Under the pieces are notes generated by a model, which ran no database searches, was not told the origin of the DNA, and saw only the letters and a program-made list of their open reading frames with translations. DNA of 64,000 nt. It comes from Paenibacillus hamazuiensis (GTDB taxonomy: Bacteria > Bacillota > Bacilli > Paenibacillales > NBRC-103111). Every line of letters begins with the position of its first letter. The first letter of the stretch is position 1. Below are positions 42,523-50,000 of this stretch, piece after piece. The stretch covers positions 1,116,001 to 1,180,000 of the forward strand of contig NZ_JALRMO010000001.1 of the NCBI RefSeq assembly GCF_023276405.1, read 5' to 3'. The translations under genes and the position numbers were made by a program.

Positions 42523-44577
42523 GTGCGCTTGGCAGCGCATCGTACTAACGGGTGAAAGTCCCGAGCGCACCGCGGGGTGGCGGAAGCGCATAGCCGACTG
42601 GTAGTGCTCTGGCCGTAAGGGAGGGTGCGGAGGATCAGAAGGCAAAACCCGGAACAGGCGGCATGAACCATGTTGGCTGGCGAAGCCGGATAACCCTGCA
42701 AGAGAAGGGGACGTCCTATACCACCATAGGCTTCGAAAGTTAGGAGGACTGGATTCGGGGGAAAGACGATGACGTGACCCAAGGAGGGCTTATCGTCTTC
42801 CGCATAGCGGTAAACTCTTTTCAAGGCTTATAGGGCTAAGACAGAATGATGGATGGTGAGCAGTCATACGAAGGGATAGTAGTGAGAAAGCTTGCCGGAA
42901 AAGCCGCAATGGCAAGTGAACCGACACCAACGTTGTCGGTGCAAGCTTAGACCCAAAAGGCAAAGACTTGGTGCGAAGCCCGGAACCGTGGAAGAAAAGC
43001 ATAACCACCTAGGAAGCCGTCATGTGCCAGACAGAAGCCGGGGAGCCAAGAAGAGCGAAGAGCCGGGGCTGAACAAAAGGGTAGGCCGTCTGGGGCGGAG
43101 TACCGAAGGGGAACCGGAAAGGCTGAAAGATTAGCTATACGTCCGGAAACTGAAAGGGAAGGAACACGAGACATGAAGGAAGGAAAAGGAGAGGTAGGCT
43201 TTCGTGAGGGAGTAGAAGTCCCGAGAAAACGCAGATGGCACAGCCTCATCGACAAGATATGGGCGATGCCGAACCTTGAGGAGGCATTCCGGGAGGTCAA
43301 GCGCAACCGGGGAGCAGCGGGAGTAGACGGAGTGACCATAAAGGTATTCGAGAGTGAACTGGAGCGTAACTTAAGAACGCTTCAGCAGGAGCTGCGGGCG
43401 AAGGCATACAAGCCGATGCCGGTCAGGCGCATGTACATTTCCAAGGAAAATGGGGGTCAAAGGCCGCTCGGGATACCCGCAATTCGCGATCGCGTAGTAC
43501 AGGCGGCGACCCGCCGAATCCTCGAACCGATTTACGAGGCGACATTTATGGAGTGTAGTTTTGGGTTTCGCCCGGGACGCAGTGCACACATGGCGCTGGA
43601 GAACATTCGGAAAGATCTCATGGATGGATACGTTTATGTGATCGACGCCGACCTGAAATCGTATTTCGATCTCATTCCACATGACAAGTTGCTTAAGGCC
43701 GTCAAGGAAGAAGTGGTGGATGGTAGTGTCCTAAAGCTCATAGAAAGCTTCTTAAAGTCCGGAGTCATGGAGAACGGAAGTTTTCACCTGAACGAGCAAG
43801 GAAGTCCACAGGGTGGGGTTATTAGTCCGCTTTTGGCGAATATCTACCTAAACCCGCTGGATAAGCTCATGACTGAACGGAAGCACCGTATAACACGGTA
43901 CGCCGATGATTTTGTGATCTGCTGCAAATCCCAAAAGGGGGCAGAGAGGGTACTCCAAGGTGTTATTCGTCTACTGGAACAAGAGCTTGGGCTCAAAGTA
44001 CACCCGGAGAAAACCAAGATCGTGAACAACTTGGAACAGTCCTTTATGTTCCTAGGTCATGAGTTTAAACCGGGATTTTGGGTTACTCCATCCTCGAAAG
44101 CCAAACAGAAATTTAAAGAACGCGTGAAAGCAATTACGCGGCGGAACCAAACGGTGAATGTGGAACAGCTGATCCGAAAGAAGTTGAATCCATATTTACG
44201 TGGATGGGGTAGCTATTTTGGCTGGGGCAACGTAGGAAGTCTGATGAGAGAGTACGATGCATGGATAAGGAGAAGGCTCCGGATGGTACAGTTGCGGAGC
44301 TGGAAAAAGCCGAAGAACTTCTACAGGGCACTAAGAAAGAATAAGTGGAGGGGAGAGCTTCCCAAGATGCGTATGTTCGCATGGAGAAGCTCGCTATCCA
44401 AGCCAGCCAGTGTTGCAATGCCAAACGATTGGTTCAGAGAAAGAGGTCTCGTTTTTCTCGTAGACATCTATAATGAACATCATCCCCAGCGGGGATAAGC
44501 GCGGAGGAGCCGGATGCGATGACCCGCACGTCCGGTTCTGTGAGAGGCCCATGAATTCATTCATGGGCCTACTCGAT
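42523..44577 (+). mobile_element. Group IIC intron
   Basis: The 5' end GTGCG (42523) fits the GUGYG consensus and follows the T-tract of an intrinsic terminator, the hallmark target of class C. About 650 bases of structured RNA precede the ORF at 43173-44498. Domain V is seen around 44506-44540 (stem GAGCCGGA / TCCGGTTC), and domain VI is GGCCCATGAAT / ATTCATGGGCC with an unpaired A at 44571, seven bases from the proposed 3' end AT at 44577. All parts look intact, so it may still splice and move. The 3' boundary is inferred. Confidence 0.88.
43173..44498 (+). CDS. Group IIC intron reverse transcriptase/maturase
   Basis: 441 residues. Reverse transcriptase blocks are in order: GAAGVDGVTIKVFE, RPLGIPAIRDRVVQ, SFGFRPGRSAHMAL, IDADLKSYFDLI, GSPQGGVISPLLANIYL, the catalytic RYADDFVICC (YADD) and GLKVHPEKTKI. 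A maturase (X) domain follows, with NPYLRGWGSYFGW. No HNH endonuclease domain is attached, which fits class C. The protein helps its own intron fold and splice, and copies it into new DNA targets. The ATG follows AAGGAAC. It lies in domain IV of the intron inside the pst operon. Confidence 0.93.
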   Translation: MKEGKGEVGFREGVEVPRKRRWHSLIDKIWAMPNLEEAFREVKRNRGAAGVDGVTIKVFESELERNLRTLQQELRAKAYKPMPVRRMYISKENGGQRPLGIPAIRDRVVQAATRRILEPIYEATFMECSFGFRPGRSAHMALENIRKDLMDGYVYVIDADLKSYFDLIPHDKLLKAVKEEVVDGSVLKLIESFLKSGVMENGSFHLNEQGSPQGGVISPLLANIYLNPLDKLMTERKHRITRYADDFVICCKSQKGAERVLQGVIRLLEQELGLKVHPEKTKIVNNLEQSFMFLGHEFKPGFWVTPSSKAKQKFKERVKAITRRNQTVNVEQLIRKKLNPYLRGWGSYFGWGNVGSLMREYDAWIRRRLRMVQLRSWKKPKNFYRALRKNKWRGELPKMRMFAWRSSLSKPASVAMPNDWFRERGLVFLVDIYNEHHPQRG

Positions 44578-44607
44578 TTTTTCGACATTTTCCGCCTTTC
44601 ATTAATT

Positions 44608-44661
44608 TTTACATTGGCTTAACAATTCGAACGTTTTCTTCTTACAAAAGTTTAATATACT
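44608..44661 (+). promoter_or_regulatory. Second Pho box, in front of pstC
   Basis: TTTACA (44608), TTAACA (44619) and CTTACA (44641) fall on an 11-base grid (the position at 44630 is weak), and TATACT (44656) is a possible -10. The block lies after the intron and 50 bases before the pstC start, so pstC can be transcribed without reading through the terminator and intron. Confidence 0.65.
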
Positions 44662-44710
44662 GACGGAAGACTTGCATGTATGTTTGATTTTTAAGAGGGG
44701 GCAGTAACCA

Positions 44711-45643
44711 GTGGAAGAAACACTTGCCGGAAACGTAACGAACAAAAAGGAAAAGAAATCGATCCTCACCAGGTGGAGCCGCGTGCAAAACCGGACGGAC
44801 GATTTGATGCGCCTTGTATTTGTCGGCAGTGCGGTGCTCGTTTCCGCGATCATCTTTTCCGTGATGATTTTTGTCGGCATGCAGGGGGTAAAAACGTTCC
44901 AGGGCGTAAGCCCGATGGAATTTTTCTTCTCGACCGACTGGACCCCGAGCAAAGATCAATTCGGAGCGTTTTCCTTCTTATACAGCACGATGCTGCTTAC
45001 GCTGCTTTCTGTCGTATTATCGGTGCCTTTGGCGCTTTCGGGAGCTATTTTCATGGCGAAAATCGCGCCGAACTGGATGCGGGAAATTTTGCGTCCGGCG
45101 ACCGATCTGTTCGTCGGCATTCCTTCGGTCGTCTACGGATTGATCGGATTGACCGTCATCGTGCCGTTTTTGGCCAAGTTCAACGATGGCCTCGGTTACG
45201 GCATACTGCCTGCGGCGATCATTTTGGCGATCATGATTTTGCCGACGATTTTGTCGATTTCCGAAGATGCGATCCGCGCGCTGCCGCCGCGATTTGAAGA
45301 GGCGTCGCTGGCGCTCGGCGCAACGCGCTGGCAGACGATTTGGCGGGTGCTGCTGCCGGCGGCGCGTCCGGGAATACTGACGGGTATCATCCTCGGCATG
45401 GGCCGGGCGATTGGCGAAACGATGGCGGTATTTATGGTCATCGGGAACTCGCCGCAAATGCCGGAATCGCTGCTCGATTCCACGACGGTGCTGACGACGG
45501 CGATTGTAAAGGACATGGGTAATACGCACTACGGCTCGACCTGGAACAACGCGTTGTACCTGATGGCGCTGCTTCTGCTGCTGATCTCGCTGTCGCTTAT
45601 TCTCATCATCCGCATCGTCGCCAAAAGGAGTGAACTGAAATGA
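44711..45643 (+). CDS. pstC: Phosphate ABC transporter permease PstC
   Basis: 310 residues with about six membrane helices. The N-terminus is cytoplasmic and basic. The conserved permease loop is EEASLALGATRWQTIWRVLLP (EAA motif), followed by GRAIGETMAV. It pairs with PstA to form the phosphate channel. The start is GTG 44711, preceded by AAGAGGGGG. Its last codon and the next ATG overlap (ATGA). It is the first gene after the intron and has its own Pho box. Confidence 0.95.
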   Translation: MEETLAGNVTNKKEKKSILTRWSRVQNRTDDLMRLVFVGSAVLVSAIIFSVMIFVGMQGVKTFQGVSPMEFFFSTDWTPSKDQFGAFSFLYSTMLLTLLSVVLSVPLALSGAIFMAKIAPNWMREILRPATDLFVGIPSVVYGLIGLTVIVPFLAKFNDGLGYGILPAAIILAIMILPTILSISEDAIRALPPRFEEASLALGATRWQTIWRVLLPAARPGILTGIILGMGRAIGETMAVFMVIGNSPQMPESLLDSTTVLTTAIVKDMGNTHYGSTWNNALYLMALLLLLISLSLILIIRIVAKRSELK

Positions 45644-46497
45644 CCAGCAAACGCGCCGACCGGCTTGCAACCGGATTTTTCTGGGCAACAGGCTTTACGA
45701 TTATATTGCTTCTCTTATGGTTTCTTATACGCATTCTGGGGGACGGATTGCCGGTATTGTCATGGAAATTCATCACCGGCAAACCTCAGGAGATTATGGC
45801 CGGCGGCGGGGTAGGGCCGCAGCTGTTCAACTCTTTCTACATTTTGTTCCTTTCGCTGCTGTTTTCGCTGCCGATCGGAATCGGGGCGGGCGTTTACCTG
45901 GCCATCTATGCGAAAAAAAACCGGTTCACCGATGTGATCCGGATCTCGGTCGAAGCATTGTCTTCCGTTCCTTCCATCGTATTCGGGCTGTTCGGCTACC
46001 TGATTTTCGCCAACTTGCTCGGGCTTAAGTTCTCCATCCTCGGCGGCGCCGCTACGCTATCGCTGCTGAATTTGCCGGTGCTCGTCCGCGTGACGGAGGA
46101 AGCGCTCCGCTCGGTGCCGGAGTCGTATTGGGAAGCGTCGCTTGCGCTCGGCTCGACGCGCTGGCAGGCGATTCGCAAGGTGCTGCTGCCGGCGGCCATG
46201 CCGAGCCTGATCACGGGAATTACGCTGGTCGCCGGCCGGGCGCTCGGGGAATCCGCGATTTTGATCTATACGGCAGGTTTGTCCGTATCGAGATTTTTCC
46301 CGGACTGGAATCCTCTGACGATGGGGGAAACGTTGTCCGTTCACTTGTGGTACGTGCAATCCGAGGCGATCGTACCTGACGCCAAGCAGATTGCCAAGGG
46401 CAGCGCAGCGCTCCTGCTGATCGTCGTCCTGATCTTTAACCTGCTGATCGGCGTGCCGAGCCGACTGCTGCAAAAACGACTTTCCGGGGGGAAATAA
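45640..46497 (+). CDS. pstA: Phosphate ABC transporter permease PstA
   Basis: 285 residues with six predicted helices. It has the family segments [24 protein letters not shown] and the EAA loop [20 protein letters not shown], then [10 protein letters not shown]. It partners PstC as the second channel half. The ATG overlaps the pstC stop by four bases, which couples their translation and balances the two subunits. pstB follows after two bases. Confidence 0.95.
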   Translation: MTSKRADRLATGFFWATGFTIILLLLWFLIRILGDGLPVLSWKFITGKPQEIMAGGGVGPQLFNSFYILFLSLLFSLPIGIGAGVYLAIYAKKNRFTDVIRISVEALSSVPSIVFGLFGYLIFANLLGLKFSILGGAATLSLLNLPVLVRVTEEALRSVPESYWEASLALGSTRWQAIRKVLLPAAMPSLITGITLVAGRALGESAILIYTAGLSVSRFFPDWNPLTMGETLSVHLWYVQSEAIVPDAKQIAKGSAALLLIVVLIFNLLIGVPSRLLQKRLSGGK

Positions 46498-46499
46498 CC

Positions 46500-47270
46500 G
46501 TGACGACTACAGCAACCAAGCATAAAATCAAAGTGGAGCAACTAAATTTATATTATGGGGACAACCATGCGCTTCATGATATCGATCTGAACATCGAAAG
46601 CAATCATATCGTGGCGCTGATCGGTCCGTCGGGCTGCGGCAAATCGACGTTTCTGCGGACGCTGAACCGGATGAACGATCTGATCGACAACGTACGGATT
46701 ACGGGCAATATTTTTGTCGACGGTCAAAATATTTACGATTCCCAGGCGGACGTCGTCTCCTTGCGCAAAAGGGTCGGCATGGTGTTTCAGCGGCCGAACC
46801 CGTTTCCGATGAGCATTTACGACAACATCGCCTACGGACCGCGCATCCACGGCACGAAAAAGAAATCGGTGCTCGACGACATCGTCGAACGGAGCCTGAA
46901 GCAGGCCGCTTTGTGGGATGAAGTGAAGGACCGGCTGAACAAGTCCGCACTCGGGCTTTCCGGCGGTCAGCAGCAGCGGCTGTGCATTGCCAGACTGCTC
47001 GCCGTGGAGCCGGATGTGCTGCTGATGGACGAACCGACGTCGGCGCTCGATCCGATTTCGACGCTGAAGGTCGAGGAGTTGACGCAAACGCTGAAGGACA
47101 AATACACGATCATCATCGTGACGCACAACATGCAGCAGGCGGCACGGATTTCGGACTACACGTCCTTTTTCCTCAACGGCATTTTGGTGGAAACCGATAA
47201 AACCGATAAAATTTTCACAAACCCGACCGACCAAAGAACGGAAGATTACATCACCGGACGTTTCGGCTAG
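46500..47270 (+). CDS. pstB: Phosphate ABC transporter ATP-binding protein PstB
   Basis: 256 residues. Walker A is [19 protein letters not shown], the signature is [16 protein letters not shown] and Walker B is [13 protein letters not shown], followed by the switch [15 protein letters not shown]. PstB has the usual extra loop after the Q-loop ([18 protein letters not shown]). It powers phosphate import by PstC and PstA. The start is GTG 46500, with CGGGGGG at eight bases. Only a short gap separates it from pstA, and phoU follows. Confidence 0.96.
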   Translation: MTTTATKHKIKVEQLNLYYGDNHALHDIDLNIESNHIVALIGPSGCGKSTFLRTLNRMNDLIDNVRITGNIFVDGQNIYDSQADVVSLRKRVGMVFQRPNPFPMSIYDNIAYGPRIHGTKKKSVLDDIVERSLKQAALWDEVKDRLNKSALGLSGGQQQRLCIARLLAVEPDVLLMDEPTSALDPISTLKVEELTQTLKDKYTIIIVTHNMQQAARISDYTSFFLNGILVETDKTDKIFTNPTDQRTEDYITGRFG

Positions 47271-47300
47271 GACTAATCATGCGCACAAGGGGCTGAATTC

Positions 47301-47960
47301 ATGGACAATCGATTAAACTTTCATCATTCTCTGGAGGAGCTGCAAAGCGATTTGCTGGACATGGGCTCTTCCGTAGAGCAAGCGATTCACTCTGCCGTCG
47401 AATCGCTGAGCCGGCTTGACGAGCAGATGGCTCGCCGGACGATCGAAAACGACGACGCCATCGACGCGGCGATGCTGCAGATCGAGGAGCGCTGCCTGCG
47501 GCTTATCGCACTGCAGCAGCCGATGGCGAGCGATCTGCGCGTGATCGGCATGGTCATCAAAATCGCGACGGATCTGGAACGCATTGCCGACCACGCTGTG
47601 GACATCGCCAAAATCGCGATTCGCCTCACGGGCGAGGAGCTCGTAAAGCCGCTGATCGACATCCCGCGCATCGCGGAAATGGTGAAAGAGATGCTGAAGG
47701 AAAGCCTCCTCGCATATACGGAACGGAACGTGCACCGCGCCGCGGCGCTGGCGGAAAAAGACGACGAGGTCGACAAGCTGTACAGCACGGTGCTGAGCGA
47801 CATCGTCGGCATGATGTCCACGGATTTGGCCCGCAACCGCCAATTGTCCAGCCTGATGCTGGTCGCCCATTTCCTCGAACGCGTCGCCGACCACACCACC
47901 AACATCGGCGAAGGCGTCATCTACATGGTGACCGGCAAGCGAAAAGATTTGAATATTTGA
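47301..47960 (+). CDS. phoU: Phosphate-signalling protein PhoU
   Basis: 219 residues, two copies of the PhoU three-helix module. The metal-binding motifs appear as DLERIADHAVDIAK in the first and FLERVADHTTNIGEG in the second, both E-R-x-A-D-H. PhoU links the Pst transporter to the PhoR kinase and lowers signalling when phosphate is plentiful. The start ATG 47301 has AAGGGGC upstream. It closes the pst operon and is followed by a terminator. Confidence 0.94.
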   Translation: MDNRLNFHHSLEELQSDLLDMGSSVEQAIHSAVESLSRLDEQMARRTIENDDAIDAAMLQIEERCLRLIALQQPMASDLRVIGMVIKIATDLERIADHAVDIAKIAIRLTGEELVKPLIDIPRIAEMVKEMLKESLLAYTERNVHRAAALAEKDDEVDKLYSTVLSDIVGMMSTDLARNRQLSSLMLVAHFLERVADHTTNIGEGVIYMVTGKRKDLNI

Positions 47961-47973
47961 TCTATGCCGAAAA

Positions 47974-48000
47974 AAGGAGTCCCTGCCGGGGCTCTTTTTG
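47974..48000 (+). terminator. Terminator of the pst-phoU operon
   Basis: GGAGTCCC pairs with GGGGCTC and is followed by TTTTTGG just after phoU. Confidence 0.75.
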
Positions 48001-48075
48001 GCTTTTTGGGAAAAATATCTCGAGCCGGTGGATGGGGCGGGGATATGGAGCGGCTGCCAAGTCAGAAGTGAGGCA

Positions 48076-48373
48076 CGGCAGACGTAGGAGCTGCGCAAGC
48101 TGGTCCACGCCCGGCAAGGCGCGAGGAAGAGGCACGTATTCGCTCCTATGGCGTCGCACCAAATAGTGAAGCGCGGCAGTCGTAGGAGCTGCGGAAGCAG
48201 GTCCACGCCCGGCAAGGCGCGAGGAAGAGGCACGTACCCGCACTCCTATGGCATCGCACCAAATAGTGAAGCGCGGCAGTCGTAGGAGCTGCGGAAGCAG
48301 GTCCACGCCCGGCAAGGCGCGAGGAAGAAGCACGTACCCTCGCTCCTATGGCGTCGCGCCAAACGTACAGCGT
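48076..48373 (+). repeat. Tandem array of three about 98-100 bp units with hairpins
   Basis: Units start at 48076, 48174 and 48274 with CGGCAG. Each has a hairpin GGAGCTGC / GCAGGTCC and a small one GCC-CGGCAA-GGC, followed by GAGGAAGAGGCACGTA and CGCTCC. The ending AGGCACG then CGCTCC is shared with the 96-bp units at 34328, although the hairpins differ. Confidence 0.85.
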
Positions 48374-48515
48374 GTCCGGCGTGGGATTTATTGCCAAACA
48401 GCAATAAATCCATGCCGGACAAACGCGCACTAGAAGCGAGCAACCACGCGAACCGGGCGGGTCCAGGGCGCCCGAGCGCCTGGGGTCCCCCCAGTGGGGG
48501 GATTTAGGGGGGAGG
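48374..48515 (+). repeat. Structured repeat, copy C, ending the second array
   Basis: The hairpin GTCCGGC-n-GGATTTATTGC / GCAATAAATCC-AT-GCCGGAC (48374-48420) is followed by AAACGCG, TAGAAGCGAGCAA, GCGGGTCCAGGGCGC / GCGCCTGG and CCCCCCAGTGGGGGG, then ATTTAGGGGGG. It ends beside the promoter of the chromate transporter genes. Confidence 0.85.
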
Positions 48516-48519
48516 GGAG

Positions 48520-48548
48520 GGGACATACGAAAAAAAGTATCGTATAAT
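48520..48548 (+). promoter_or_regulatory. Promoter of the paired chromate transporter genes
   Basis: GGGACA (48520-48525) is 17 bases from a perfect TATAAT (48543-48548), 34 bases before the start codon. Confidence 0.55.
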
Positions 48549-48581
48549 GAAAACAATTTCAACGGAGGGGCGGAGTTGCGC

Positions 48582-49220
48582 ATGACATGGCGGTGGGGAA
48601 TGCTGGCCTCCATTTTTTGGGCTTTTTTCAAGATGGGACCGGTGACGTTCGGAGGAGGTTATGCGATGCTTCCTGTCATAGAACGCGAAGTGGTCGGTAA
48701 CAAGGGCTGGGTCGAGGAAGAGGAGATGGCGGACATCGTATCGATCGCAGGCTCAGCTCCCGGGGGGATCGGCGTAAATACCGCCGCTTTTATCGGATAT
48801 CGGCTGTGCGGCATCCCGGGGGCAACCGCTGCGGTGCTTGGCATCGGGCTGCCGACATTTTTGATCATCTTCGCGTTCAGCTTGGTGCTTGGGCTCATCC
48901 GCGACAATCCGCTTGTCGACTCGGCATTCAAAGGCATTCATGCGGCTATTGTCGCCTTAATCGCCGTTGCCGCTTACAAGATGGGACGCACCGCGATACA
49001 GGATAAGACCACGCTGGTGACGGCTATCGCGACGGTACTGGTGCTCGTTGATTTTCACATTCATCCGATGCTTTTAATCATCGGTGGTTTGTTTCTAGGC
49101 ATCGTGCTCGTGCGGGTTAAAGAGCATTGGGGAATGCCTGTGCCGCTTGAAACGCTGCCGCAGACGGATCTGCATGGCGACTACAGGCAATTGGAAAATT
49201 ATTACGGTGACGGCATATAA
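48582..49220 (+). CDS. Chromate transporter, first half of a paired CHR system
   Basis: 212 residues holding one CHR domain: PVTFGGGYAMLPVIEREVV, DIVSIAGSAPGGIGVNTAAF and GIPGATAAVLGIGLPTF. Long ChrA proteins have two such domains in one chain; here they are split in two genes, which is a known short-chain form. The pair forms an exporter for chromate or, in some cases, sulfate. ATG 48582 has CGGAG six bases upstream. The partner is 139 bases downstream. Confidence 0.88.
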   Translation: MTWRWGMLASIFWAFFKMGPVTFGGGYAMLPVIEREVVGNKGWVEEEEMADIVSIAGSAPGGIGVNTAAFIGYRLCGIPGATAAVLGIGLPTFLIIFAFSLVLGLIRDNPLVDSAFKGIHAAIVALIAVAAYKMGRTAIQDKTTLVTAIATVLVLVDFHIHPMLLIIGGLFLGIVLVRVKEHWGMPVPLETLPQTDLHGDYRQLENYYGDGI

Positions 49221-49359
49221 AATCCGAAAGCCGGCAAATCGGCCCTACAGCCCCGCGTGAAGGACGCGCGCGAGGCCGAGAGCCGGTAAATCCGCCTAAA
49301 GGCAAGCTCGGCTGCAGTGGAAGCGCTCTGCCGGGCCATCACATTCAGGGGGGAACATC

Positions 49360-49896
49360 ATGGTCTGGTCGCTGTTTATCACATTTTTAAAAATCGGCTT
49401 CATCTCGTTCGGCGGAGGGTATGCGATGATCCCGGTCATTGAGCGGGAGGTGGCATCCCACGGCTGGATGACGGACGAACGGTTTCTTGAGGCGGTATCG
49501 GTGGCCGGCATGTCGCCCGGTCCGATCGCCACCAACTGCGCAACGCTGATCGGCTACGGCACCGCCGGCTTACCGGGAGCGATCGCCGCCACGGCAGGCA
49601 TGATCCTCCCGTCGCTGCTGCTCATTATTTTGCTGGCCGCGTTTTTCTATAAAATCGGGCGGAACAAACTCGTGCGCGCTTCGTTTTACGGGCTTCGCCC
49701 CATAGTGACCGGCCTTGTCGCATATGCGGCCATTCGCTTTGCGGTCAGCGGTGGGTATACGCAAAGCTTGAACTGGCAGACGGTCGTCTTTGCGGTCATG
49801 GTCGTCGCCGCGGTGATCGGCATACTGCGCTTCCGCGTTCATCCGATTGCGGTTATTGCGATGTCGGGGATTGTCGGCATGCTCGTATTTCACTGA
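49360..49896 (+). CDS. Chromate transporter, second half of a paired CHR system
   Basis: 178 residues with one CHR domain: GFISFGGGYAMIPVIEREVA, AVSVAGMSPGPIATNCATLIG and GLPGAIAATAGMILPSL. It mirrors the first half residue by residue in these motifs, as expected from a split duplicate. It works with the 48582-49220 product as a heteromeric exporter. The start ATG 49360 has GGGGGG nearby. The gap between the two genes holds no feature I can support. Confidence 0.88.
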   Translation: MVWSLFITFLKIGFISFGGGYAMIPVIEREVASHGWMTDERFLEAVSVAGMSPGPIATNCATLIGYGTAGLPGAIAATAGMILPSLLLIILLAAFFYKIGRNKLVRASFYGLRPIVTGLVAYAAIRFAVSGGYTQSLNWQTVVFAVMVVAAVIGILRFRVHPIAVIAMSGIVGMLVFH

Positions 49897-50000
49897 TTTT
49901 AACAAAACGTTAACACTTTTCCGCCGTCCCTTGATATTCCGATAAATTTCCTGTGCTACGATGAATCCAACACAAAATGGTAAAATAGGGATGATGAAAG

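Noticed and set aside
42523-44577. Retron or diversity-generating retroelement
   Set aside because: The reverse transcriptase has a maturase domain and lies inside a complete group II intron structure with domains V and VI.
48374-48420. Integron attC site
   Set aside because: The hairpin shape is similar, but the conserved attC core sequences are missing and there is no integrase or gene cassette.
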